This document shows, piece by piece, positions 42,468 to 51,801 of a stretch of 64,000 nucleotides of DNA. The notes under the pieces were generated by a model. That model made no database searches and was not told the origin of the DNA. It saw only the letters and a list, made by a program, of their open reading frames with translations. Both the position numbers and the translations under genes were made by a program. Origin of the DNA: Novosphingobium subterraneum (GTDB taxonomy: Bacteria; Pseudomonadota; Alphaproteobacteria; Sphingomonadales; Sphingomonadaceae). Position 1 is the stretch's first letter. Each line of letters opens with the position of its first letter. Location of the stretch: NCBI RefSeq assembly GCF_000807925.1, contig NZ_JRVC01000007.1:151001-215000 (forward strand), written 5' to 3'.

Positions 42468-43022
42468 ATGCGCTTGTCGATTGCTTCAATCCTCAAAACC
42501 CAAGTAGCCCGCCTGCTTGTGGCCGTGCCGGCACTCATCGTCTTCGGTCAGGGAGAACTCAAGGCATACACGCCACCGCCCGTCCCGCCGACAGCAGAGC
42601 AAATCGAAGCAGTTCGCGCCCTGATAGCCCAACTCGCGCCGTGGGATGCAGATATGAACCCAGAGATGCGCACTGCCGTCGCAAATTGGCTCCGCGAACA
42701 ACACAGCGATGCCACGCCCAACCAACGGGCGGCCTTTATGCTGAAAGTGGCGGAGCGATACCGCAAGGCGATGCGGTCACCCGACGATGCAACGCTTCAG
42801 GAGCTCGCCATTCCTTACCGTTATATCGAAGAACGCTCAGTCCACAGCCTGATGGCGTTTCTCGACGCGCCGGACGGTTACAGCTTTAGAAATCGCTTCG
42901 AAGATTTGCCCATCCGTCACGAGGGAGCGGCACGGAGGGTTTTGCCACAATTGACGGAGATTTTTGCCGAAGCGGTTGAAGGTGCAGCACGGCTTGAGGA
43001 GGTCAACAAGAAGAAGCGCTGA
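42468..43022 (+). CDS. Exported hypothetical protein
   Basis: ATG 42468 gives a 184-residue protein with a signal peptide (about 33 residues, ending E-L-K-A). The mature part is alpha-helical with few conserved features (E-Q-I-E-A-V-R-A-L-I-A-Q-L, then Y-R-Y-I-E-E-R-S-V-H-S-L). Its codon use is less GC-rich at third positions than its neighbours, so it may be a transferred gene. Function is unknown. It meets tyrA end to end. Confidence 0.65.
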   Translation: MRLSIASILKTQVARLLVAVPALIVFGQGELKAYTPPPVPPTAEQIEAVRALIAQLAPWDADMNPEMRTAVANWLREQHSDATPNQRAAFMLKVAERYRKAMRSPDDATLQELAIPYRYIEERSVHSLMAFLDAPDGYSFRNRFEDLPIRHEGAARRVLPQLTEIFAEAVEGAARLEEVNKKKR

Positions 43023-43025
43023 CCA

Positions 43026-43964
43026 TCAGCCTGCACTCTCCTTCGCCCCATTATGATCGCTGCGCCCGAAGTCGGGCCGCGCATCGTCCTGGCCCATTTC
43101 GATGATGCCGCGGCGGATCGCGCGGGTGCGGGTGAAGTGGTCGAACAGCACGTCGCCATCGCCCTTGCGGATCGCCTTCTGCAACTCGGTCAGGTCCTCG
43201 GTGAAGCGCTGCAGCATTTCGAGAACCGCGTCCTTGTTCGAAAGGAACACGTCGCGCCACATCGTCGGGTCCGAGGCGGCAATGCGGGTGAAGTCGCGGA
43301 AGCCGCCGGCGGAGTACTTGATCACCTCGCTCTGCGTGACCTGCTCGAGGTCCGATGCAGTACCGACGATGGTGTAGGCGATCAGGTGGGGCAGGTGGCT
43401 GGTCACGGCCAGCACCTTGTCATGATGTGCGGCGTCCATCGTCTCGACCCGCGCGCCCAGCGCCTCCCAGAACGCCACCAGCCGCGCTGACAGCGCCGGG
43501 TCTGCGTCCGCAGGTGGGGTGACGATGCACCAGCGGTTGCGGAACAGCGTGGCAAAGCCCGCGTCCGGCCCGCTGCGCTCGGTCCCTGCCACCGGGTGCG
43601 CCGGGATCACGTGATGGCCCGGCAGAGCCTCGGCCAGAGCCGCGGCCACCGTCTCCTTCGATGAGCCTACATCGCTGACGAGCGCGTCCTTTGACAGTCC
43701 CGGCGCAATCGCTCGCGCCGCGGCGTCCATCGCGCCCACGGGTACGCAGAAGATCACCAGATCCGAACCTTGCGCCGCTGTCTCGGCGCTTTCGGCAATC
43801 CGGTGTGCCAGCCCAAGTTCCGCCGCCTGCGCGCGCACGCCGGCATCGGCATCCCATCCGACAACCGTCGTGCCGGGCAGGAACGCCTGCACCGCATGGC
43901 CGATCGACCCGCCGAGCAGACCCAGCCCGACGATCGTGACCTGTCGGAAGGGCGTGTCGCTCAC
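43026..43964 (-). CDS. tyrA: Prephenate/arogenate dehydrogenase
   Basis: This 312-residue NAD(P)-dependent enzyme makes 4-hydroxyphenylpyruvate or tyrosine. The Rossmann motif G-L-G-L-L-G-G-S lies near 13-20; V-S-D-V-G-S-S-K and the [10 protein letters not shown] motif with the catalytic His follow. GTG 43964 overlaps the hisC stop by 4 bp (GTGA), the best start; GTG 43979 is five codons upstream. The pair hisC-tyrA forms an aromatic amino acid operon. Confidence 0.93.
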   Translation of the reverse strand: MSDTPFRQVTIVGLGLLGGSIGHAVQAFLPGTTVVGWDADAGVRAQAAELGLAHRIAESAETAAQGSDLVIFCVPVGAMDAAARAIAPGLSKDALVSDVGSSKETVAAALAEALPGHHVIPAHPVAGTERSGPDAGFATLFRNRWCIVTPPADADPALSARLVAFWEALGARVETMDAAHHDKVLAVTSHLPHLIAYTIVGTASDLEQVTQSEVIKYSAGGFRDFTRIAASDPTMWRDVFLSNKDAVLEMLQRFTEDLTELQKAIRKGDGDVLFDHFTRTRAIRRGIIEMGQDDARPDFGRSDHNGAKESAG

Positions 43965-45076
43965 TTCGCGCTCTCGCACATGGCGCGGATGGCATCGGCA
44001 ATCTCGTCCATCTGCACCCTCGTGCCGATGGTGATGCGCAAGGCCTGCGGCAGGCCTTGGCCCGGTAGCCAGCGCGTGATGTAGCCGTGGTCCATCAGGC
44101 CCAGATAGACGTCCTCGGCGCTGACCTTGCCCTCGAACAGGATCAGCACGAAGTTCGCCTTGCTCGGCAGCGGCCGCACGCCATGGTTGCCCAGCGCTTC
44201 CAGCTTCTCGACAAAGCGCGCGCGTTCGGCGTTGTTGTGCTCGCGCGAGGCGATGACAAAGGCCTGGTCCTGCACCGCCGCCAGCCCCGCCGCCTGCGCC
44301 GTGTTTGAGACATTGAACGGCCCGCGAATACGGTTGAGCATGTCGACGATGTCGGCATGCCCGGTGCCCCAGCCGATGCGCTCTCCGGCAAGGCCATAGA
44401 TCTTCGAGAAGGTGTGCGTCACCAGCACGTTAGATGCCCGCGCGGCGAGTTCCAGCGCGCCATCGTCATCCGCCGGATCAAGATACTCGGCATAGGCTCC
44501 GTCCAGCACCAGGAGCACATCGCTGCGCAGCCCTGCATGGAGCCGCTCGATTTCGGCGCGCGGCAGCCAGCTGCCGGTGGGATTGTTGGGATTGGCAAGG
44601 AACACCACCCGCGTCTTGTCCGTCACGCAGGCGAGCAGTGCATCGACGTCCGTGCCGTAATCGGCATCCGGCGCCACCACCGGCACTGCGCCACAGCGCC
44701 GCGCGGCAATGTCGTAGACCGAGAAGCCGTAGCGCACGTAGAGCACCTCATCGCCCGGCCCGGCATAGGCCTGCGCGGCAAGGTTGAGCAGCTCGTCGGA
44801 GCCGGTGCCCATCACGATCCGCGCGGGATCGATGCCGTGAACTTCGCCGATGGCCTTGCGCAGTTCCGTGCTGTCCGGATCCGGATAGGTCGCCGGATGG
44901 GCAGCCATCCCCCGCGCCTCGAGCGCAGCCGCGCTGGTGCCCAGCGGATTCTCGTTGGCGGAAAGCTTGGTCAGCTTCTGCCCGTCCTTGCCGGTCGACT
45001 TGCCGGGGACGTAGGCGTGAATGCCGAGAATCCAGTCTTTCGGCCGAGGAGCGGGAGGAGTCGTTGCGTTTGCCAT
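43961..45076 (-). CDS. hisC: Histidinol-phosphate/aromatic aminotransferase
   Basis: This 371-residue PLP aminotransferase has N-P-N-N-P-T-G, the [12 protein letters not shown] lysine motif and R-I-G-W. HisC-type enzymes transaminate histidinol phosphate; many alphaproteobacterial copies next to tyrA also make tyrosine and phenylalanine. ATG 45076 is chosen, since upstream in-frame sequence (to 45250) contains the amtB terminator. Confidence 0.92.
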   Translation of the reverse strand: MANATTPPAPRPKDWILGIHAYVPGKSTGKDGQKLTKLSANENPLGTSAAALEARGMAAHPATYPDPDSTELRKAIGEVHGIDPARIVMGTGSDELLNLAAQAYAGPGDEVLYVRYGFSVYDIAARRCGAVPVVAPDADYGTDVDALLACVTDKTRVVFLANPNNPTGSWLPRAEIERLHAGLRSDVLLVLDGAYAEYLDPADDDGALELAARASNVLVTHTFSKIYGLAGERIGWGTGHADIVDMLNRIRGPFNVSNTAQAAGLAAVQDQAFVIASREHNNAERARFVEKLEALGNHGVRPLPSKANFVLILFEGKVSAEDVYLGLMDHGYITRWLPGQGLPQALRITIGTRVQMDEIADAIRAMCESAK

Positions 45077-45135
45077 AACGCCCCGCGCCTTACGGTCTGC
45101 CGGGGTTCCGGGCAAGCGAACCGCCGATCGCGAAC

Positions 45136-45172
45136 AAAAAAAGGGCCGGAAGCGGGCTAGCGCTTCCGGCCT
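45136..45172 (-). terminator. Intrinsic terminator of glnK-amtB
   Basis: GGCCGGAAGC and GCTTCCGGCC form a 10-bp stem, followed on the minus strand by seven T residues. It lies about 95 bp after the amtB stop. Confidence 0.85.
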
Positions 45173-45267
45173 TAGTCTGTTCGCAGGAGGAACAAGGTTT
45201 GGCGGGGAGGGAGATGAGAGGGAGAGGATCTGGCTCTCCAACCCCGCCAATTCGGGAATTCAGGTAA

Positions 45268-46590
45268 TCAGTAGTTGTAAGCGCGCTCGCCGTGCTCACC
45301 GAGGTCGAGGCCTTCGCGTTCGACTTCTTCGGTGACCCGCAGCCCGGTGACAGCCTTCGAGACATACATGGCGATGACGGTGGCAACTGCAGCCCAGCCG
45401 ATGGTGGTGACGACTGCCATGATCTGCACGACCAGCTTGGCACCCATGTCGTAGTCTTCCGCGCCAGGTCCGCCGAGCGACGGAGCGTAGACGATCGCGG
45501 TGCCGATGGCGCCGACGATCCCGCCCACGCCGTGGATGCCGAAGGCGTCCAGGGCGTCGTCATAGCCGAGCTTCGGCTTGACCACGGTGACCATGTAGAA
45601 GCAGACGATCGAGGCGATGGCACCCAGGACGATCGCGCCGAACGGGCCCGAGTTACCGGCAGCCGGGGTCACCGCGACGAGGCCGGCGATGATGCCCGAG
45701 CAGAAGCCCAGCGCCGAACCCTTGTGGCCGGCTGCACGCTCGGCGAGCATCCAGAACAGACCGGCAGAAGCGGTGGCGACGAAGGTGTTGATCATGGCAA
45801 GAGCGGCCGAACCGTTGGCTTCGAGAGCCGAACCGGCGTTGAAGCCGAACCAGCCCACCCACAGCAGACCGGTGCCGATGCTGGTCATGGTCAGCGAGTG
45901 CGGCGCCATGATTTCCTTCTGGAAACCGATACGCTTGCCGAGGATGAGGCAGGCCACCAGAGCCGAGACACCGGCGTTGATGTGCACGACCGTACCACCG
46001 GCGAAGTCCAGTGCGCCCATGTCGAAGAACAGGCCGCCCGCTGCCCACACCATGTGCGCAATCGGGAAATAGGAGATCGTCAGCCAGACGGCGGCGAACA
46101 CCATGATCGCCGAGAACTTCATGCGTTCGACCACCGAACCCAGCACCAGCGCCACGGTGATCGCGGCAAAGGTCATCTGGAAGCAGATGAACACGTATTC
46201 CGGAATTTCCACGCCGGCAGTGAAGGTCGCAGCCTGGCTCGAGGCGTCGACGCCCGAGAGGAAGAACTTGCCCCAGCTGATGAAGGCATTGCCTTCGGGG
46301 CCGAAAGCGAGGCCGTAGCCGAACATCACCCACATCAGCATCGCGAGACACGCGACGGCGCCGATCTGGGTCATCGTCGCGATCATGTTCTTGGTGCGGG
46401 TCAGGCCGCCGTAGAACAGCGCGAGGCCGGGAAGGATCATCATCAGGACGAGAATGGTCGAGACCATCATCCAGGCGGTATCCCCCTTGTCGACGGTGGC
46501 GGCAGGGGCCGCCTCCTGTGCGAAAGCGGCAGTGGCAGCGAAGAGCGAAGCGCCCGTTCCCGCCAAGCCACCGATCATCTTGCGGATCAT
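45268..46590 (-). CDS. amtB: Ammonium transporter
   Basis: This 440-residue protein has a signal peptide (ending A-F-A-Q-E), then 11 membrane segments with the Amt signatures D-T-A-W-M, F-Y-G-G-L-T-R-T-K-N and F-G-F-N-A-G-S-A. The conserved twin His (H-I-N-A-G-V and G-I-H-G-V-G-G) of the conducting pore are present. GlnK, encoded just upstream with a 35-bp gap, blocks the channel when nitrogen is plentiful. Confidence 0.95.
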   Translation of the reverse strand: MIRKMIGGLAGTGASLFAATAAFAQEAAPAATVDKGDTAWMMVSTILVLMMILPGLALFYGGLTRTKNMIATMTQIGAVACLAMLMWVMFGYGLAFGPEGNAFISWGKFFLSGVDASSQAATFTAGVEIPEYVFICFQMTFAAITVALVLGSVVERMKFSAIMVFAAVWLTISYFPIAHMVWAAGGLFFDMGALDFAGGTVVHINAGVSALVACLILGKRIGFQKEIMAPHSLTMTSIGTGLLWVGWFGFNAGSALEANGSAALAMINTFVATASAGLFWMLAERAAGHKGSALGFCSGIIAGLVAVTPAAGNSGPFGAIVLGAIASIVCFYMVTVVKPKLGYDDALDAFGIHGVGGIVGAIGTAIVYAPSLGGPGAEDYDMGAKLVVQIMAVVTTIGWAAVATVIAMYVSKAVTGLRVTEEVEREGLDLGEHGERAYNY

Positions 46591-46625
46591 GTTGGTTCCC
46601 CTAAGGTCGGAAATGGAAGGCGCGC

Positions 46626-46964
46626 TCAAAGCGCGGTATCCCCGGTTTCACCGGTGCGAATGCGCGTGGCCGATGCGAGGTCGAGGACGAAGATCTTGCC
46701 GTCGCCGATTGCTTCGGTGCTGGCAGCCTGCTGGATCGTTTCCACGATCTGCGGCGCAAGATCGTCGCTCGCAGCAACCTCGATCTTCACCTTCGGCAGC
46801 ATGTTGGTCGAGTATTCGGCGCCACGGTAGATTTCGGTCTGGCCCTTCTGCCGACCAAAGCCCTTCACCTCCGACACCGTCATCCCAGCAACGCCCAGCC
46901 CGGACAGTGCTTCACGCACTTCGTCGAGCTTGAACGGCTTGATGATGGCGATGATGAATTTCAT
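46626..46964 (-). CDS. glnK: Nitrogen regulatory PII protein
   Basis: This 112-residue PII protein has the full T-loop with Tyr51 (R-G-A-E-Y-S-T-N), the uridylylation site, and the D-G-K-I-F-V and R-I-R-T-G-E-T-G B- and C-loop residues that bind ATP and 2-oxoglutarate. It senses carbon-nitrogen balance and regulates AmtB. Transcription from the sigma-54 promoter 57 bp upstream indicates NtrC control. Confidence 0.95.
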   Translation of the reverse strand: MKFIIAIIKPFKLDEVREALSGLGVAGMTVSEVKGFGRQKGQTEIYRGAEYSTNMLPKVKIEVAASDDLAPQIVETIQQAASTEAIGDGKIFVLDLASATRIRTGETGDTAL

Positions 46965-47020
46965 TCATGCCCCCTTCTGTTGCCCTCAACGCCGGGCGAC
47001 CTGCCGGCGAGAAGTATTAA

Positions 47021-47036
47021 GCAAGGGGCGTGCCAA
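47021..47036 (-). promoter_or_regulatory. Sigma-54 promoter for glnK-amtB
   Basis: On the minus strand TGGCACGCCCCTTGCT matches the -24/-12 consensus TGGCAC-N5-TTGCW exactly. Its distance to the glnK ATG (46964) is normal. About 115-130 bp further upstream, GGTGC (47151) and GCACC (47167) are inverted half-sites, compatible with an NtrC activator site but not a perfect match. Confidence 0.85.
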
Positions 47037-47174
47037 ATCCGAATTTCTACGGATTCAGCCTTTCACGGGAACAAAAATGGCCACGTGGTGGTTATGCGCG
47101 CTCGATTCTTGTGCAGCCAAACCGGCGTGCCCAATTTTTAGGCAGGGTCCGGTGCACGAATTCGGAGCACCAAT

Positions 47175-47888
47175 TCAGGGCAGGACCAGTTCGGCCCAGA
47201 CCGGCAGGTGGTCCGATCCCACCGCGGCAAGCGGACTGTGGTGCACACCCAGGCCCTCCACCCGGAGCCCATCACTCACCACGATCCGGTCAAGCTGCGC
47301 CACGGGCCGGCGCGAAGGAAAGCTCCGTCCCGGCGCAAGGACCTTCAGCGGCGCGGCGAACGCTCCCAGTGCGCCGCCTGAAGGCGACCATTCGTTGAGA
47401 TCGCCCATCATCACGACATGGCCGGGTTCGGCGTGCCCGGCGACATGCCCGCACACCGTCTCCACCTGCTGGCGGCGGCGCAGGCCGGAAAGATCGAGAT
47501 GCATGCCCACCACGCGCACCAGCGCGCCGCCCATGCGCAAGGTGGCACAGACCGCCCCGCGCGGCTCGATTGTCGGCAATGGCACGGCGCAGGCTTCCGC
47601 CACTTCGATCTCGCGCCGCACCAGCAGCGCATTGCCGTGCCAGCCCATGCTCGCTCCGGTCCGCGCCCGATCGTAATGCCCCGGCTCCACGGCACGCCAC
47701 GGGCTGTGGTCGTCAAGCGTGGCGCGGGGAATCACCGCCTCGCGCAAGCCGAAGCGGCGGTCCGCTTCCTGCAGGGCAATCACGTCGGCATCGATCTCGC
47801 GCAGGATTGTCATGATCCGGTCGGGATCACGCTGCCGGTCAAGCCCGACGGCCTTGTGGATGTTGTAGCTGGCGACCTTGAGTTTCAA
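47175..47888 (-). CDS. Endonuclease/exonuclease/phosphatase family protein
   Basis: This 237-residue protein has the EEP fold signature: S-Y-N-I-H-K near 7-12, L-Q-E-A-D near 39-43, H-L-D-L-S-G, M-G-D-L-N-E-W and the C-terminal S-D-H-L-P-V-W. The residues that bind Mg and catalyse are all present. EEP members hydrolyse DNA, lipids or inositol phosphates. The substrate cannot be named. No signal peptide is evident. Confidence 0.87.
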   Translation of the reverse strand: MKLKVASYNIHKAVGLDRQRDPDRIMTILREIDADVIALQEADRRFGLREAVIPRATLDDHSPWRAVEPGHYDRARTGASMGWHGNALLVRREIEVAEACAVPLPTIEPRGAVCATLRMGGALVRVVGMHLDLSGLRRRQQVETVCGHVAGHAEPGHVVMMGDLNEWSPSGGALGAFAAPLKVLAPGRSFPSRRPVAQLDRIVVSDGLRVEGLGVHHSPLAAVGSDHLPVWAELVLP

Positions 47889-47895
47889 ACCGACG

Positions 47896-48453
47896 TCAGG
47901 CCCCTGAAATATAGCGGTCGGTCGGCGTCACGGGCAGTCCGTCGATGCTGCTGGTGCGCGCCGCCATCTTTGCTTCCCAGGCCGCAGGATCGGATTGCGC
48001 GTGGTACTTCACCAGCGTTTGCCGCTCCTGCTCGAGTGTCATCAGCGGCACGCCCCAGCCACAGCTTGTCTGCACGCTGTCCACCGCGATGTCGAAGATC
48101 TGGCGTGTGCCTGCCAGAACCGTGAAATGCGCTGCCAGTTCCTGCCATGCGGGATCGGCAGGAAGCACCGGCTTGCCATGGCCATACAACCGAAGGATCA
48201 GCGCAGGCTGCTGGAAATTGGTCATCATGATCGTGATGCGGCCATCGGCCATCAGATGCGCGTGCGTCTCGTTGCCCGATCCGGCAAGGTCAAGATAGGC
48301 CACGCGATTTGGTCCAAGCACCCGGAAGCAGTCATAACCCTTGGGCGAAAGGTTGATCCGCCCTTCCGCTGCGGCCGTGGCCACGAAGAACACCGACTGC
48401 TGCCCGATCATCGCCTCGTGCTCGGGCAGGATGCAGTCAGTGAACTTTGCCAT
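47896..48453 (-). CDS. Pyridoxamine 5'-phosphate oxidase-like FMN protein
   Basis: This 185-residue protein has the split-barrel FMN fold (F-F-V-A-T-A-A, I-N-L-S-P-K-G-Y-D, Y-L-D-L-A-G-S-G-N-E-T and R-L-Y-G-H-G). It is of the PPOX/General-stress type rather than true PdxH. Its ATG overlaps the upstream hydrolase stop by one base (TGATG). The ending D-R-Y-I-S-G-A is typical of the subgroup. Substrate is unknown. Confidence 0.82.
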   Translation of the reverse strand: MAKFTDCILPEHEAMIGQQSVFFVATAAAEGRINLSPKGYDCFRVLGPNRVAYLDLAGSGNETHAHLMADGRITIMMTNFQQPALILRLYGHGKPVLPADPAWQELAAHFTVLAGTRQIFDIAVDSVQTSCGWGVPLMTLEQERQTLVKYHAQSDPAAWEAKMAARTSSIDGLPVTPTDRYISGA

Positions 48454-49325
48454 CAGAGGAAGTCTTTCAGCGTCGCGATGAACTTGTCGAACTGGTCGTG
48501 GTGCAGCCAGTGCCCGGCGTTCTCGAACTCGATCACCTCGGCATTGCGGAAGTGCTCGATCATCCCGTTCTCGACCGGATTGCCGGCCCAGGAATCCGCG
48601 CCGTTCAGCAGCAGGGTCGGACAGGTGATGGCCTTCCACAGCTCGTTGCGCTGCTCGATGGTGATATCATAGGGCGCGCCATCGACGTTGAGATGCGGAT
48701 CGAACTTCCAGCTGAACGTGCCGTCTTCGTTGCGGTTGATGCCGTGGCGGGTCAGGTGTCGCGCCTGCTCGTCGGTCAGGTAGGGGTTCTCGCCCTTCAT
48801 GCGCGCATAGGCGTCCTCGAGCGTCGGATAGCGGCGCGGCAGGCGCCCGGCGGCCTTGCGCTTCTCGCCGATGAAATCCCGGACGCGCCGTGCGAAGGGC
48901 ACGTTCTTCATCATCGCCTCGCGCTCGGGCGTCGGGAACAGCCCTTCGATGGCCACGATCTTGCGCACGTTTTCCGGAAACAGCCCGGCATAGCGCAGGC
49001 TGGTGTTCGCGCCCCACGAATGCGAGACAATCGTCACCGGGGCGAGGTCGAGCTGGTGGATCAGCTGGGCCACGTCATAGACGAGGTCCATCGTGCGATA
49101 GTTGCCGTCCTCGGTCCACTGGCTGTCACCGTGGCCGCGGTGGTCCATGGCGATGATGTGCCAGTCCTCGCGCAGGGCCTCGGCGGTCCAGTCCCACGAC
49201 CGGCAATGGTCGCGCCCGCCATGGACCAGCAGCAGCGGCGGCTTGTCCGTGTTGCCCCAGTCCACATAGTGGAGGCGCAGGCGCTGAGAGATGAAGGTGT
49301 TCGAACTGGGACCGAGTAACTGCAT
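48453..49325 (-). CDS. Alpha/beta hydrolase
   Basis: This 290-residue protein has an intact alpha/beta hydrolase triad, with nucleophile Ser in S-H-S-W-G, Asp in N-G-A-D-S-W and His in A-G-H-W-L-H-H. The N-terminal oxyanion part is L-V-H-G-G-R-D-H. A cap domain of about 80 residues contains several Arg and Lys. It may be an esterase or epoxide-hydrolase-like enzyme; the substrate is unknown. Confidence 0.86.
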   Translation of the reverse strand: MQLLGPSSNTFISQRLRLHYVDWGNTDKPPLLLVHGGRDHCRSWDWTAEALREDWHIIAMDHRGHGDSQWTEDGNYRTMDLVYDVAQLIHQLDLAPVTIVSHSWGANTSLRYAGLFPENVRKIVAIEGLFPTPEREAMMKNVPFARRVRDFIGEKRKAAGRLPRRYPTLEDAYARMKGENPYLTDEQARHLTRHGINRNEDGTFSWKFDPHLNVDGAPYDITIEQRNELWKAITCPTLLLNGADSWAGNPVENGMIEHFRNAEVIEFENAGHWLHHDQFDKFIATLKDFL

Positions 49326-49384
49326 GGGCCGAGTAACTGCGCCGGATAGGCCGCGGTTTCAACCCCCGGATGCCGCTGGGCCCG

Positions 49385-50905
49385 CTACCTTTCCTTCGTT
49401 GCCGAGAAGGTCAGCTCAGGGTTGCGCTCCTGCTGGTAGCCCACATCCCATGACGATCGCGCCATGAAAACGGGGTCGCCATCGCGATCCTTGGCAAGGT
49501 TCGATGCATTGAAATCGGCAAAGGACTTGAGCGCCGCGTCGCTGCCCTTGAGCCAGCGTGCGGTATCGAACGGCGAAGGTTCGAGCACCGCCTCGACCTT
49601 GTATTCCGCCTCGAGGCGCGAAACCAGCACGTCGAGCTGGAGCTGGCCGACCACGCCGACGATCCACTGGCTGCCTATCTCCGGATAGAATACCTGGATC
49701 ACGCCTTCTTCGGAAAGGTCGTCCAGCGCCTTGCGCAGCTGCTTGGTCTTGGTCGGGTCCTTCAGCACCACGCGGCGCAGGATTTCCGGCGCGAAGTTCG
49801 GCAGCCCCGTAAAGCGCAGGTCGTTCCTTTCCGAAAGCGTATCGCCCACGCGCAGGGTTCCGTGGTTCGGGATGCCGATGATGTCGCCCGCCTCGGCGGT
49901 GTCGGCAATCTCGCGGTCCTGCGCGAAGAACAGGATCGGCGAATGCACGGCGATCGGCTTGCCCAGGCCCGAAGGCGTCAGCTTCATGCCCCGCCTGAAC
50001 GTGCCCGAGACCATGCGCATGAATGCGATACGGTCGCGGTGCTGCGGGTCCATGTTGGCCTGCACCTTGAAGATGAACCCGGTCACGTCGGGCCGCTCCG
50101 GTTCCACCGTGCCTTCGCTCGACTTCTGCGGGCGCGGCGGCGGAGCATAGCGGGCAATCGCATCGATCAGCTCGGCAACGCCGAAGTTCTTCAGCGCCGA
50201 TCCGAAATAGACCGGCGTCAGGTCGCCATGGCGATAGGCTTCGAGATCGAACTCGGGGTAGCCGGCGCGGGCCAGTTCGATTTCCTCGGCAATGTCCTCG
50301 GGTATGTCGACCGCGGGTTCGCGCTTGCTCAGGAATTCGCGGCTGTCACCTTCGGGACGGGCGATGGTTTCGTCGGCGAAGTTCATCACGCCCTGAAAGA
50401 TCCCGCCCATGCCGATCGGCCAGGACATCGGCACGACGTCGAGCGCCAGCGCATCGGCGACTTCGTCCAGCGTCTCGAACACCGAACGGCCTTCGCGGTC
50501 GACCTTGTTGACGAAGGTGATGATCGGCACCGAGCGCATGCGGCAGACTTCGAACAGCTTGCGCGTCTGCGGCTCGATACCCTTGGCCGCGTCAATCACC
50601 ATGATCGCCGAATCGACCGCAGTCAGCGTGCGGTAGGTGTCCTCGGAAAAGTCCTCGTGGCCCGGCGTATCGAGCAGGTTGAAGACAACGCCGTCCTTCT
50701 GGAACGTCATCACCGACGACGTCACCGAAATTCCCCGCTGCTGCTCGATCTTCATCCAGTCCGACCGCGCGCGGCGGGCGGCCCCGCGTGCCTTGACCTC
50801 GCCGGCAAGGTGGATCGCGCCGCCCTGAAGCAGCAGCTTCTCGGTCAGCGTGGTCTTGCCCGCGTCAGGGTGCGAAATGATGGCGAAGGTGCGGCGATTG
50901 GACAT
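49385..50905 (-). CDS. prfC: Peptide chain release factor 3
   Basis: This 506-residue GTPase removes RF1 and RF2 from the ribosome after termination. G1 S-H-P-D-A-G-K-T-T, G2 R-G-I-S-V-T-S-S, G3 D-T-P-G-H-E-D-F and G4 N-K-V-D-R-E-G-R are present. The length is shorter than E. coli RF3 (529), as is common in alphaproteobacteria. ATG 50905 is chosen as similarity begins there. Confidence 0.95.
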   Translation of the reverse strand: MSNRRTFAIISHPDAGKTTLTEKLLLQGGAIHLAGEVKARGAARRARSDWMKIEQQRGISVTSSVMTFQKDGVVFNLLDTPGHEDFSEDTYRTLTAVDSAIMVIDAAKGIEPQTRKLFEVCRMRSVPIITFVNKVDREGRSVFETLDEVADALALDVVPMSWPIGMGGIFQGVMNFADETIARPEGDSREFLSKREPAVDIPEDIAEEIELARAGYPEFDLEAYRHGDLTPVYFGSALKNFGVAELIDAIARYAPPPRPQKSSEGTVEPERPDVTGFIFKVQANMDPQHRDRIAFMRMVSGTFRRGMKLTPSGLGKPIAVHSPILFFAQDREIADTAEAGDIIGIPNHGTLRVGDTLSERNDLRFTGLPNFAPEILRRVVLKDPTKTKQLRKALDDLSEEGVIQVFYPEIGSQWIVGVVGQLQLDVLVSRLEAEYKVEAVLEPSPFDTARWLKGSDAALKSFADFNASNLAKDRDGDPVFMARSSWDVGYQQERNPELTFSATKER

Positions 50906-50916
50906 GGGGAGCGCGG

Positions 50917-51801
50917 TTAGCGCGGGTTTACGGTCACGTCCATGCGGAAGCTGCGCGTCGCGCCGGGATCGAGCAGGACGACGCCGGGCTTCTCGCGGAA
51001 ATCGCCGGTGAAGCCTGCGGGGTCGGCGTAACCCTGCCACGGCTCGATGCAGATGTAGCGCGCGCCCGGAACCTGCCAGACGCCCATCGACGTCGTGTCG
51101 GGGAAATGGAGGTCGAGAGTGGTCCCGCCATCGGTGCCATAGGTGAGCGACTTGCTCTCGAACACGTCCCAGATCAGCGCATCGTTGCGGAACAGGTCTT
51201 CGTGCAGCCGCAGCTCGCGAGAGTTCGCAGGACTCGGCACGGAGTTGGGGGAGAGTTCGCCAGAGTTGGGGGTGAGTTGCCGTAGAGTTGGACTTTCCGC
51301 CCTTTCGAAGACAAGCTTATGATCTTCTTTGGGAAAACTCCCCGGAAGCGGCCACGCGAAGGCCGGATGGAAGCCGAAGCTGAAGGGCAGCGCTTCCGCG
51401 TTGGGATTGAACACGCTGACCTCGGTGTGCAGCGTCATGCCCTCGATGCGGTAGGCCACTTCGAGCACGAAGCCGAACGGATAGACCTCGCGCGTCGCCG
51501 GCGAATCCGTCAGGCGGAAGCGTGCCTCGGCCCCTTCGGCATGGACCGGGGCGAAGGCACTGCGGCGCGCAAAGCCATGTTTCGGCATGGAAAATTTGCG
51601 ACCATCAAGGCGCAAGGTGTCACCCGACAGCGCCCCGACGATCGGAAACAGGAAGGGCGCGTGACCCGACCAGAAGGCCGGGTCCGCATCGGTCATGTAT
51701 TCCGCCCCCGCAGCATCGGTCAGCGACCAAAGCTCTGCGCCCAAAGGATTTATTTGCGCAGTCAGCTCCTCGCTGGCGATGGTGACGAGATCGTCACTCA
51801 T
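50917..51801 (-). CDS. Aldose 1-epimerase family protein with in-frame repeat insertion
   Basis: This 294-residue protein resembles aldose 1-epimerases (G-F-A-R-R-S-A-F, F-G-F-H-P-A-F and a C-terminal D-P-G-A-T-R-S-F segment). In the middle (about residues 167-195) it has a stretch PTLRQLTPNSGELSPNSV and on, encoded by the AACTC repeat (copy B). That peptide looks foreign to the fold and falls in a probable loop, so the protein may stay active. The gene starts at ATG 51801, overlapping the pheT stop by 4 bp. Confidence 0.82.
   Translation of the reverse strand: MSDDLVTIASEELTAQINPLGAELWSLTDAAGAEYMTDADPAFWSGHAPFLFPIVGALSGDTLRLDGRKFSMPKHGFARRSAFAPVHAEGAEARFRLTDSPATREVYPFGFVLEVAYRIEGMTLHTEVSVFNPNAEALPFSFGFHPAFAWPLPGSFPKEDHKLVFERAESPTLRQLTPNSGELSPNSVPSPANSRELRLHEDLFRNDALIWDVFESKSLTYGTDGGTTLDLHFPDTTSMGVWQVPGARYICIEPWQGYADPAGFTGDFREKPGVVLLDPGATRSFRMDVTVNPR
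51226..51291 (-). repeat. AACTC repeat with 11-bp period, copy B, inside a CDS
   Basis: On the minus strand AACTC occurs five times spaced 11, 11, 10 and 11 bp, then AGTCC and another AACTC. The first 19 bases (TCCAACTCTACGGCAACTC) are identical to copy A at 5480-5498. The reading frame of the epimerase is kept throughout. Confidence 0.7.
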
